From: Pirellula sp. SH-Sr6A
Lineage (GTDB): Bacteria; Planctomycetota; Planctomycetia; Pirellulales; Pirellulaceae
Reading direction: 5' to 3'
NCBI RefSeq assembly: GCF_001610875.1
Contig: NZ_CP011272.1
Coordinates: forward strand, 3,205,988 to 3,269,987
DNA length: 64,000 nucleotides
The position numbers and the translations under genes are program-made. The notes below the pieces were generated by a model, which worked only from the letters and a program-made list of their open reading frames with translations, had not been told where the DNA came from and made no database searches. This document shows positions 44,438-52,866 of the stretch, one piece after another (the first letter of the stretch is position 1; every line of letters begins with the position of its first letter).

Positions 44438-46516
44438 ATGACTTCCCTCGACATTCATTCCATTCTCGGACCGGAAGGGAATATCGCGCGCAGGATCCGA
44501 AACTACGAGCACCGACGCGAACAGCTTCAAATGGCGGAAGCAGTCGAGAAGGCCCTTCACGACGGCCATCATCTCGTCGTCGAAGCAGGGACTGGGGTCG
44601 GTAAAAGTTTCGGCTACCTCGTTCCCGCGATCCTCTTCGCAACCCAAGCAGAAGGTCGGATGGATTCCCCCCCGTCGCCGCGGCTCTCTCGCAAAGACCA
44701 AGAAGAACTGGGAGGTTCCGACAAAGAGGAGGAGAAAATACGACGGGTCATCGTCAGCACCCACACGATCAGTCTTCAAGAACAACTGGTCGCCAAAGAC
44801 CTACCTCTCCTTAAAGCCGTCATTCCTCGCGAGTTCACCAGCGTTCTCGTCAAAGGCCGAGGCAACTATCTTTCCAAGCGCCGCCTCGGCCTCGCCATGA
44901 GCCGGGCCGCGAGCCTTCTCCAAAGCGATCGGGATTACGATCAACTGGAACAGATCGCTCTTTGGAACAAGGAAACCCACGAGGGCTCCCTCAGCTCCCT
45001 TCCTTTCAAACCGAGTATGTCGGTCTGGGATGAGGTTGCCAGCGACTCCGGCAATTGCATGGGTCGCAAATGCGATCACTTCAACGAATGCTTTTACTAC
45101 GCAGCCCGACGCCGTGTCCATAACTCGCAAATTCTCGTGGTGAACCACGCATTGTTCTTCAGCGATCTCGCTCTCCGCGCTCAGGGTGCCGGCATGCTCC
45201 CCGAATACGACGCCGTCATCTTCGACGAGTCCCATACAATTGAGTCGGTGGCGGGAGAGCACTTAGGTCTCCAGATCAGCAACTCGCAAATCGATTACAC
45301 CCTTCGCAAACTGTTCAACCCTCGCAACGACAAGGGAATCCTCTCCGCACTGGGTTTGAAACAGCTCACCCGAGAGACCTACCGATGCATGGAATCGCTC
45401 GACGCCCTCTCCGAAGATCTCCTCTCCTGGCTCGCTAATTCCGCGTCTGGCAATGGTCGCGTTTACGATCTTCTGGAGGTTCAAACGGACCTCCCAGTGT
45501 TGTTGCAATCTCTCTCCGAGCAATTGGAACGATTTGGCCAGGACTTGAAGAATGCGAACGATCGACTGGAGTTGATGTCGGCCAGCAAACGCCTCACGGC
45601 CCTTGCCAACACCCTGGATCAGTGGCTCAAACAGAAAGAGACCGATGCGGTCTATTGGCTTGAAAAGTCGGAGTCCCGCAGTCAATTCGGCCGCGGCTCG
45701 GTCCGCATAACACTTCGAAGCAGCCCCATCGATATCTCGAAACATCTCAAGACCGCGTTGTTCGACAAGGTGCGGACAGTTGTCTTGACCAGCGCGACCT
45801 TGTCGACCGGCAAATCGCAGGGGTTTCAGTTCTTTCAAAAGCGGATCGGAGCACTCAAAGCCGCTGCGCTCCAGGTCGGCAGTCCCTTTGATTACAAACG
45901 ATTGGCGCGGCTAGAACTGGTGACCGATCTCCCGGATCCCTCGCAAGACAAAGCCAATTACGAAAAGAAAGTCTTGCCGACCATTCGGCATTATGTAGCG
46001 GCGCACGAAGGGCGCGCGTTTATTCTGTTCACCAGCTATGACATGCTGCGAAAGACTTGCGACGCCCTCAGGCCTTGGATGCTCGAGCGAGGTTTGGCTG
46101 TCTACTCGCAAGCCGATGGGACACCTCGCACACAACTTCTCCAAGACTTCAAAGCCAACCCAAGGGGTGTTCTTTTCGGCGCCGAAAGCTTCTGGCAGGG
46201 AGTCGACGTTCCAGGGGATGCGTTGCAGTTGGTGATCATCAGCAAACTGCCGTTTAGCGTCCCCGATCATCCGCTTCTCGAAGCGAAACTCGAAGACATT
46301 CGACGCAAAGGAGGCAACCCGTTCCGCGATTACCAATTGCCGGAAGCGGTGATCAAGTTCAAGCAAGGGTTCGGACGTTTGATTCGCACCGCCACCGACT
46401 CGGGTGTTGTGTTGGTTACCGATCCACGGATTGTGACCAAACCGTATGGCAGGCTCTTCGTGGAGTCACTTCCCGATTGCCAAGTCATCCATGTTCAGGC
46501 GAAAGCGGAGCCTTGA
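44438..46516 (+). CDS. DinG/YoaA-type superfamily 2 DNA helicase
   Basis: ATP-dependent 5'-3' helicase of the XPD-like group, 692 residues. Walker A is AGTGVGKS at 50-57 and the DEAH-type box is DESH at 263-266, with conserved motifs IV-VI in the C-half (FILFTSYDMLRK, FGAESFWQGVDVPGDALQ, KQGFGRLIRTATDSG). The Fe-S region shows Cys207, Cys212 and Cys218. The first cysteine of the family motif GRxNYLC is Ser146 (GRGNYLS), so only three of four ligands are visible. The CCA transferase gene starts 12 bp after the stop. YoaA versus DinG cannot be told apart here. Confidence 0.9.
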   Translation: MTSLDIHSILGPEGNIARRIRNYEHRREQLQMAEAVEKALHDGHHLVVEAGTGVGKSFGYLVPAILFATQAEGRMDSPPSPRLSRKDQEELGGSDKEEEKIRRVIVSTHTISLQEQLVAKDLPLLKAVIPREFTSVLVKGRGNYLSKRRLGLAMSRAASLLQSDRDYDQLEQIALWNKETHEGSLSSLPFKPSMSVWDEVASDSGNCMGRKCDHFNECFYYAARRRVHNSQILVVNHALFFSDLALRAQGAGMLPEYDAVIFDESHTIESVAGEHLGLQISNSQIDYTLRKLFNPRNDKGILSALGLKQLTRETYRCMESLDALSEDLLSWLANSASGNGRVYDLLEVQTDLPVLLQSLSEQLERFGQDLKNANDRLELMSASKRLTALANTLDQWLKQKETDAVYWLEKSESRSQFGRGSVRITLRSSPIDISKHLKTALFDKVRTVVLTSATLSTGKSQGFQFFQKRIGALKAAALQVGSPFDYKRLARLELVTDLPDPSQDKANYEKKVLPTIRHYVAAHEGRAFILFTSYDMLRKTCDALRPWMLERGLAVYSQADGTPRTQLLQDFKANPRGVLFGAESFWQGVDVPGDALQLVIISKLPFSVPDHPLLEAKLEDIRRKGGNPFRDYQLPEAVIKFKQGFGRLIRTATDSGVVLVTDPRIVTKPYGRLFVESLPDCQVIHVQAKAEP

Positions 46517-46527
46517 GATTGCGCGAC

Positions 46528-47835
46528 ATGGCCGTTTGGAATGACTCCTCCGAACTCTACCAGTTCGCCAAGGAGATCGTGTCTCGCCTGCAGCGCAGCG
46601 GTCACATCGCGTACTTCGCCGGCGGATGCGTCCGAGATGCCTGCATGGGCAATGCACCCCATGATTACGACGTCGCGACCAGCGCTCGATTGGAACAAGT
46701 CATCGCGCTGTTCGGTCCCAAAAACACCCTCGCAATCGGGGCCGCGTTCGGAGTCGCATGCGTTCACCGTCGCATCGGTGGGACGCGCTACCAAGTCGAG
46801 ATTGCCACCTTTCGCTCCGACGGGACCTACAGCGACGGTAGACACCCCGATTGGGTCCAATTCTCACGTCCAGAGGAAGACGCACAACGCCGTGACTTTA
46901 CGATCAACGGTATGTTCTACGACCCCATCGCGGAAGAACTCAAAGATTTTGTAGGGGGTGCAATCGATCTCGCGGCCAAACGGATTCGCGCCATCGGACA
47001 AGCAGACCATCGAATCGACGAAGACAAACTCCGTATGCTCCGAGCCGTCCGCTTTGGCGCACGGTTTGGTTTCGAAATCGATCGCGAAACTGCCGATGCG
47101 ATCAAGCGGCATGCGAATGAGATTTTAGTTGTGAGCGGAGAACGCATCGCCGCCGAGATGCTCAAACTCTTTGAATCGCCGAAGCGAGGGTGGGGAATCT
47201 CGGAATTGTATGGGCTCGGACTACTGGCTCCCTTGTGGCCCGAACTGGATGGACGCTGGCGAGAGGATGACGCGCGACGCGAAAGGGGAATGCGCTGCCT
47301 CAGCCGATTTCAACCCGAGCACGACGGCGATTCTTCGATGTCTGCATCCGTAGCGCTGCTCTGGTTGTGCTCCCAATCCGAACCGACTCGAGGCGTGCCG
47401 CAGAGCGAAGCAGCCGAGATATTGGGAGCTATTCAAGCGAGATGGAAGCTCTCGAATCGGGTCACAGAGCAAGCGATTTTCGCGATGAGCCATGTGGATG
47501 CGATTCGATCTGGCGACCAGCTTCCTTGGTCCCAAATCCAGCCGATCTTGATCGCCGAGCACGCCCCCTTGGCGGTGGAAGTGGCCGGGACCCTCGTTGC
47601 CGAAGAAGCTCTCGATGGCCGAGGGATCTCGTTTTGTCGCGATGCCTTGCGATGGCCCGCCGAGGAACTGAACCCGGCACCGCACCTTACCGGGCGCGAT
47701 CTGCACGCACTGGGGCTCCGACCGGGCCCTCGGTTTGCGGAACTCTTGCGCAAAGCTCGATCGATGCAATTGGACGGCTATCATGGCAATCGCGACGAAG
47801 CCCTAGAGTGGCTCCGTCACCAACCTGAATCCTAG
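46528..47835 (+). CDS. CCA tRNA nucleotidyltransferase / poly(A) polymerase family
   Basis: Adds or repairs the 3' CCA of tRNAs in the cytosol; class II nucleotidyltransferase. From the ATG at 46528 the protein has 435 residues. It shows AYFAGGCVRDACMG, then HDYDVAT with the two metal-binding aspartates, and the RRDFTINGMFYDP and LRMLRAVRFGARFGFEID blocks. A C-terminal helical region contains DGRGISFCRDALRW. The gene lies 12 bp after the helicase, implying one transcript. Whether it is a full CCA-adding enzyme or a CC-, A- or poly(A)-adding variant cannot be settled from sequence. Confidence 0.93.
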   Translation: MAVWNDSSELYQFAKEIVSRLQRSGHIAYFAGGCVRDACMGNAPHDYDVATSARLEQVIALFGPKNTLAIGAAFGVACVHRRIGGTRYQVEIATFRSDGTYSDGRHPDWVQFSRPEEDAQRRDFTINGMFYDPIAEELKDFVGGAIDLAAKRIRAIGQADHRIDEDKLRMLRAVRFGARFGFEIDRETADAIKRHANEILVVSGERIAAEMLKLFESPKRGWGISELYGLGLLAPLWPELDGRWREDDARRERGMRCLSRFQPEHDGDSSMSASVALLWLCSQSEPTRGVPQSEAAEILGAIQARWKLSNRVTEQAIFAMSHVDAIRSGDQLPWSQIQPILIAEHAPLAVEVAGTLVAEEALDGRGISFCRDALRWPAEELNPAPHLTGRDLHALGLRPGPRFAELLRKARSMQLDGYHGNRDEALEWLRHQPES

Positions 47836-47871
47836 TCACCAACCTGAAACCCCGTCACTCGCCTGAGAGCG
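47815..47871. repeat. Three tandem 19-bp repeats spanning the CCA-transferase stop codon
   Basis: Units CGTCACCAACCTGAATCCT, AGTCACCAACCTGAAACCC and CGTCACTCGCCTGAGAGCG lie head to tail, with the third diverged. The TAG stop sits at the junction of the first two. It looks like local duplication by slippage. Confidence 0.75.
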
Positions 47872-47891
47872 AACGTCGCTTGCTAGGCGAC

Positions 47892-49898
47892 TCACCCCGG
47901 CGGTAATTCACTTCGTTCGAGGACTTTGTCTCGGTTCTTGTCGAGGCGATCGAACAAAGGCAACATCCGCTCTGGGACTTGGTCTCTCAACAGCTTGTCA
48001 TCCCCGTCGGTATCCAGGAAGTTGAAGATTTGCGAAGGGGTGGGGGAGGTACCGCGCCCCACTTTCTCAAGCGGCTTGGAAACTCCCGTTTTGGGATCGA
48101 TGGGCACGGCGATGTGGAAGTAGCCGATCATCATCTCTTCGTACGTTTGATCCCCCCAAGCCACCCAGTTGGTGGGGTCGGGGTTATTAAGGTTTTTGGT
48201 GGAGTTGTCGAACACCGCTTCGCAAAGGATACGGGTTCCTGCCGGGAGCGGTTTCTTGGTCGCGAGCCGATACTCGGTTTGCCAATTGAAATCGTATGCG
48301 GGGATATCGAGGAGAACTTCTCGGTTTTTGTCTGGATAGACGGCCGTGTACCGGAACGCTTTCCCTCGCAGGTGCATGTGCGGGCTCATCGAAAGGAGAT
48401 CGCATGCAGGGAGTTCCTCGGGGAGCATCGCTGCGGTTTTGTAGTTCGCTTCGTTCGGAGGAATGCGAAGATTGGTTTGAACCGAGCTAGTCGTTTGGAC
48501 CTCATGGGTAATCGAGGCTTTGTCTGCAAACCAGAAGCCGACTTTGCTCAAGTCTTCTTGCGCGGTTCCGATGGGCGTGTAGTGGACTTGGAAGACCAAC
48601 TCGCTGTTGGCGGGAATTCGCTTTGCCATTCCCTCGGGCATCCTTTCGACGCGTGTCCCCGGAACGTAGCCGACTAAAAAGCCGCGCTCGCCACCGAAGG
48701 CCCGATTCTTCTTGTCGTTCTTGTCGCGAACGAAGACCAGAACATGGTGCACCACCGCTCGATTCCCCGGGACGATCTCCATTCCTCGAACCCAAATATC
48801 CTCCGAGTTGTTCAAGTCGGAAACAAAGTATTGGTATTTCACTTCCCCCTTCGCGGGAACACGAAAGGGTTCCTTCGCCATGGGCACGACGAGGTCGGGC
48901 GTGGAAGCCAATTGCCATCCTTCGACAAACGACAGAGGTTCCGGTTCTCGCTCTGGATTTCCGCGAGGGGTACCGAGAGAGGCCCACGTTTCGAGGGTAT
49001 CGATTTCTTCCTGGGTCATGCGTCGGTCGTTTGCGAACTGACCGTGGTCGGGGCTGGCATGCCAAGGAGGCATGCGTCCCTCGCGGACCACTTCGAGGAC
49101 CATGTCGGCCCAGGAGGAGGCGTCTTCATAATTCGAAAGATCCATCGGCCCAATTTCATCCGGGCGATGGCAACTGACACATCGTTTCTGCAGAATGCGG
49201 CTGACTTGCTCCGCATAAGTCACGGAACTAGCCGCTGCACCGTCCGCCGAATCGGCCTGCGATCGTTTGCGACCGATCAAGCAGCCAGGGGCTTTGGTGA
49301 TGGGGGTTTCGACGACGCGACCTGCGAGCACGGATTCGATTGCATCGACGAGCGGCTGTTCATTGGCCTGCTCGCGTAGAAAGCCGATACCGTACTGGTC
49401 GTCGATCATTCCTCGGTAGACCAAGCGTCCTTTTTCGTCGACGACGCAGACTTCGGGGGTTCGTGTGACACCCAACACATCCGCCCAACGTTGATCGGGG
49501 TCTTTCACAAACGGGAATTCGATTTGGTATTTGCGAGCATGGGCCGCCATTTCGGCCAAGCTATCTTGGACGTTGGAATCGACGGCCACAAATGAGACCT
49601 CCTTCCCGTTTAACTGCTTTTGCAGCTCGACCAGTTTGGCCGAGTACATTTTGGCCAACGGGCACTGGGTCCCGAGGAACGCGTAGACGACCGCTTTTTT
49701 CCCTCGAAACTCTTCCGTCTTCCACTCTTTACCTTGATAGTCCGTCCATCGCCCGTCAGGAATCCTTTGTCCGATGTCCACCGCTTTGACTGCGATCGGC
49801 TGGGCGGAATCGTTCCCATGCGAGGAGACGGGAACACCGAGCAACAGGATTGCACCGAGCGAGAGGGATGAACCTATAGAGAAGAAAGACTGTCGCAT
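47892..49898 (-). CDS. Exported redoxin / cytochrome c / copper-monooxygenase-like multidomain protein with EF-hand-like tail
   Basis: From the ATG at 49898 the protein has 668 residues and a signal peptide (LSLGAILLLGVPVSSHG). Order of parts: an AhpC/TSA-type redoxin with YAFLGTQCPLAK (about 30-185), a haem-binding CVSCHRP near residue 235, and a PHM-type copper monooxygenase region. The last carries VVHHVLVFV, FQVHYTP and SPHMHLRG, histidines that could ligate copper. At the end, DTDGDDKLLRDQ and DKNRDKVLERSE resemble two calcium-binding EF loops. I kept the ATG at 49898; a longer start at 50000 would precede the signal. Planctomycetes have many such proteins; substrate unknown. Confidence 0.85.
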   Translation of the reverse strand: MRQSFFSIGSSLSLGAILLLGVPVSSHGNDSAQPIAVKAVDIGQRIPDGRWTDYQGKEWKTEEFRGKKAVVYAFLGTQCPLAKMYSAKLVELQKQLNGKEVSFVAVDSNVQDSLAEMAAHARKYQIEFPFVKDPDQRWADVLGVTRTPEVCVVDEKGRLVYRGMIDDQYGIGFLREQANEQPLVDAIESVLAGRVVETPITKAPGCLIGRKRSQADSADGAAASSVTYAEQVSRILQKRCVSCHRPDEIGPMDLSNYEDASSWADMVLEVVREGRMPPWHASPDHGQFANDRRMTQEEIDTLETWASLGTPRGNPEREPEPLSFVEGWQLASTPDLVVPMAKEPFRVPAKGEVKYQYFVSDLNNSEDIWVRGMEIVPGNRAVVHHVLVFVRDKNDKKNRAFGGERGFLVGYVPGTRVERMPEGMAKRIPANSELVFQVHYTPIGTAQEDLSKVGFWFADKASITHEVQTTSSVQTNLRIPPNEANYKTAAMLPEELPACDLLSMSPHMHLRGKAFRYTAVYPDKNREVLLDIPAYDFNWQTEYRLATKKPLPAGTRILCEAVFDNSTKNLNNPDPTNWVAWGDQTYEEMMIGYFHIAVPIDPKTGVSKPLEKVGRGTSPTPSQIFNFLDTDGDDKLLRDQVPERMLPLFDRLDKNRDKVLERSELPPG

Positions 49899-50252
49899 GC
49901 ACGATCGCCCGGGGCCGGACGCTCCTTTTCCAAAAACACACAGCTTCAAGAACACACGGTTCATAACACACAGCGAAAAGATCCCAATCGGGCTGACCAC
50001 TCTTTAGCGCTGCTCGCCTAAAGCCCAGCTCGCCTATCATCGCTACTCGCCCTTCCGTGAGGCTCGCCGGTCCTTGGCACTAGGCTGATCACACGCTGAG
50101 CCAGTCACGAATTGAGCCAGTCACAAACTTGAATACAACCGACTAGAATATCCTTTTGCTACCCCGATCACAACATCGAAGGCATCGCATTGTCTCGCGG
50201 TTTTCGTCTATTGAATTCCTCCACCCCTCCTCCTTTTGGGAATGATCTCACC
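49899..50252. repeat. Intergenic region with short degenerate tandem repeats
   Basis: Between divergent genes. (G/A)CTCGCC recurs at 50012, 50028, 50045 and 50062, with spacing of 16-17 bp. TGAGCCAGTCAC occurs twice, 16 bp apart, near 50097 and 50113. AACACAC(A/G)G occurs three times near 49935-49975. No gene, tRNA or clear promoter motif was recognised in this stretch. Confidence 0.5.
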
Positions 50253-51581
50253 ATGATTCGAACGCGGGCTCGCCAAACCTTCTGCGCCGGCAGATGGTTC
50301 CATTTAGTTGCCAGCTTCGGCATTGCTCTGCTTGCTTTGGGAACGATTGCCCAGTCCGCTCCGCCGAATGTGGTCATGATCATTTCCGACGACCACGCTT
50401 GGACCGATTACGGATTTATGGGGCATCCGCACATCCAGACGCCGAACATCGATCGGCTGGCTGCCGAGAGCCTTACCTTTCGCCGCGGGTATGTTCCCTC
50501 CAGCCTTTGCTGCCCAAGTTTGGCGACGATTCTTACCGGTCGTTACCCCCACCAGCACAAAATCACCTCGAACGATCCGCCATTGGTTGCGGGGATGAAG
50601 CCGGGGCAGTTCCAAGCGTCGGAAGCGTTTCGAGTTGGACGCGAGACGATGAATGCCCATATGCGAGCGGTCCCCACTCTGGCTCGTTCCTTAAGCGAAA
50701 ACGGTTACCTCACACTTCAGACCGGCAAATGGTGGCAAGGGGAGTATCAGCAAGGGGGATTCACCCACGGCATGACCCGCGGTGGTCGGCACGGAGATGA
50801 TGGGCTCGCGATCGGAAGAAAGACGATGGAGCCGATCGATTCATTCCTCGACGAATGCACCGAAAAGAACAAGCCTTTCCTGGTTTGGTATGCGCCCATG
50901 CTTCCCCACGATCCGCACACCCCTCCTGAACGCCTTCTGGAAAAATACAAAAAGTTGCACCCGAGCATCCATGTGGCCAAGTATTGGGCGATGGTCGAAT
51001 GGTTTGATGAAACGGTCGGGCAGCTGCTCAAGAGTTTGGACGATCGCAAACTCGCAGACAACACCATCGTGGTGTACGTGGCCGACAACGGCTGGATCCA
51101 GAATACGGATGGCCCTCGCTATGCGCCGAAGTCGAAGCAGTCCCCATATGATGGTGGGTTGCGAACCCCGATCATGGTTCGCTGGCCGGGTAAAATCGCG
51201 CCCCAGCAGAGCGAGGAACTAGCGCAAAGCATCGACCTGGCTCCCACGCTTTGGAAGGCGCTCGGGATGCCCGTTCCCGAGGGATTGCCGGGCATCGATC
51301 TGCTCGACGCCAAAGCGCTCGCGAGCCGAAAAACGCTGCAGGGGGCATGCTTCACTCATAACGCTATCGACTTGAACCGTCCTGAGAAGAACGTTCGTTG
51401 GCGTTGGTGTATCGATCAAAACTGGAAGCTCATCCTCCCTGATCCCACCAACGAACCTGACGGAAAGCCCGAGCTTTACGATATCTTGGCCGATCCGACG
51501 GAAACCAAGAATCTTGCGGACCAAGAGCCGCAGCAGCTAGCTCGACTGACGGAACAACTGAATCGATGGTGGACGCCCTAG
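50253..51581 (+). CDS. Exported sulfatase (formylglycine type)
   Basis: From the ATG at 50253 the protein has 442 residues, with a signal segment LVASFGIALLALGTIAQSA. The type I sulfatase fold starts PPNVVMIISDDHAWTDYG with metal-binding Asp46 and Asp47. The modification site reads SLCCPSLATILTGRYPHQ: the Cys at about residue 86 would become formylglycine. The consensus C-x-P-S-R has Leu in place of Arg. The C-terminal LYDILADPTETKNLA is typical. It most likely hydrolyses sulfate esters on environmental polysaccharides. The converging sialidase-like gene ends 18 bp away. Confidence 0.9.
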   Translation: MIRTRARQTFCAGRWFHLVASFGIALLALGTIAQSAPPNVVMIISDDHAWTDYGFMGHPHIQTPNIDRLAAESLTFRRGYVPSSLCCPSLATILTGRYPHQHKITSNDPPLVAGMKPGQFQASEAFRVGRETMNAHMRAVPTLARSLSENGYLTLQTGKWWQGEYQQGGFTHGMTRGGRHGDDGLAIGRKTMEPIDSFLDECTEKNKPFLVWYAPMLPHDPHTPPERLLEKYKKLHPSIHVAKYWAMVEWFDETVGQLLKSLDDRKLADNTIVVYVADNGWIQNTDGPRYAPKSKQSPYDGGLRTPIMVRWPGKIAPQQSEELAQSIDLAPTLWKALGMPVPEGLPGIDLLDAKALASRKTLQGACFTHNAIDLNRPEKNVRWRWCIDQNWKLILPDPTNEPDGKPELYDILADPTETKNLADQEPQQLARLTEQLNRWWTP

Positions 51582-51599
51582 ATAGAGTACCCCGGCAGA

Positions 51600-52718
51600 T
51601 CAGGGCTTTAGTTCCAACACAACATGCTTGATCTTTTCACGCAACCAAGTGTAGGTGATGTGGATTTTGCCATCGCGTGTTTGGATCACCGCCGGATAGC
51701 TGAACTCTTTCTTCGGTTCGTTTTCCAGTTCCAAGACTGGTTTCCAGGATCGCCCATCGGCAGATAGGGCGACGTTGAGTGGAGATCGCCGTCCCCCCCA
51801 TTCCTGCGACTCCTTGGTGACATGGTTATAGACCAAGAGGTGGATGCCGCTGCGAAGCGTGATCGCGTCGGTCCCAGAATTGGGATTGGGGAGATCGATC
51901 AAACTCATTTCGCCCCAGGTCTTGCCCAAATCGCTCGATTCCATTTGAAAGACTTTCCCCTGACGACTTCTGCCCAGCGCCAAAAGTCGATCGCCACCCA
52001 ACTTGAGAATGCTAGGTTGGATGGCGCCGAATCGCGTGGGATCGTTCAGAGGTGGCGTCCTAGTCCAGGACTTGCCCAGATCCTTGGTCCACTCGAAGTG
52101 CACGGTCCATTGGCTCTTAGCGTCCGGTGTTTCATTGCTGGTTGGACATAGGATCGTTCCATCGGCCAGTTCGATCGGCTTGTTTTTGATCGGACCCAAA
52201 ATTCCGTCTGGGAGCCGGACACTGGGACTCCAAGTCTTCCCGTGGTCGCTGGATTGCGAGAGCATCCCCCACCAAGCGTCCGGGTTAGGGCCCGCTTTAT
52301 AAAAGAGAAGAAGCGGGCCATTGGAAGGCTGAAAGAGAACGGGATTCCAAGTCGGAACGCGTTTTACATCGACTGTCTTTGCCTTTTCACCCATCCCGAC
52401 CCGCTGCGGCGTGGCCCATTGGAACTGAATACCATTGGCTACTTCCACCGGTGCAGTCCATTGCTCCTTCTCATAGCGAGACACCCAAATGCCAACATCA
52501 TCGGACTTTTCGTGGAGACCGCCGAACCACGCTGTGACCAAGGTACCGTCCGCGGCCTCTTCGATGGTAGAAGCATGGCAACTCGGAAAAGGAGCTTTCT
52601 CGTAGATGAACTCTTCGGCGACTTTAACTAGCTCTTGCGCCCAAGCAGTGGGCGACATGGGGGCGATGGGAAAAGCGCATAAAGCAGTCAGTGCGACTGC
52701 GAACAATGTCTTCGGCAT
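51600..52718 (-). CDS. Exported sialidase/BNR-repeat beta-propeller protein
   Basis: From the ATG at 52718 (MPKTLFAVALTALCAFPIA) a signal peptide precedes a 350-residue beta-propeller. Asp-box-like segments S-x-D-x-G-x-x-W appear as SSDHGKTWSP, TKDLGKSWTR, SSDLGKTWGE and SADGRSWKP. The start AEEFIYEKAPFPSCHASTIEEAADGTLVTAWFGG is characteristic of planctomycete sialidase-like proteins (family PF13088). Catalytic residues cannot be checked by eye. Sialidase or unsaturated-rhamnogalacturonan activities are both known in relatives. It is tail to tail with the sulfatase, suggesting shared glycan degradation. Confidence 0.86.
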   Translation of the reverse strand: MPKTLFAVALTALCAFPIAPMSPTAWAQELVKVAEEFIYEKAPFPSCHASTIEEAADGTLVTAWFGGLHEKSDDVGIWVSRYEKEQWTAPVEVANGIQFQWATPQRVGMGEKAKTVDVKRVPTWNPVLFQPSNGPLLLFYKAGPNPDAWWGMLSQSSDHGKTWSPSVRLPDGILGPIKNKPIELADGTILCPTSNETPDAKSQWTVHFEWTKDLGKSWTRTPPLNDPTRFGAIQPSILKLGGDRLLALGRSRQGKVFQMESSDLGKTWGEMSLIDLPNPNSGTDAITLRSGIHLLVYNHVTKESQEWGGRRSPLNVALSADGRSWKPVLELENEPKKEFSYPAVIQTRDGKIHITYTWLREKIKHVVLELKP

Positions 52719-52866
52719 GATGATCGTTCCTGGGGGGTTGGTATCGGGGTGAGTGTTCGAGCGACAAAATTGTAGCGAATGAGATGTGCTGCGAGGGGAA
52801 GCCATCGAGCCAAGCTCCGCGATGTTGCGAAGTTGCCATGAGAACGAGATTTCCCGGCAGCAACCG

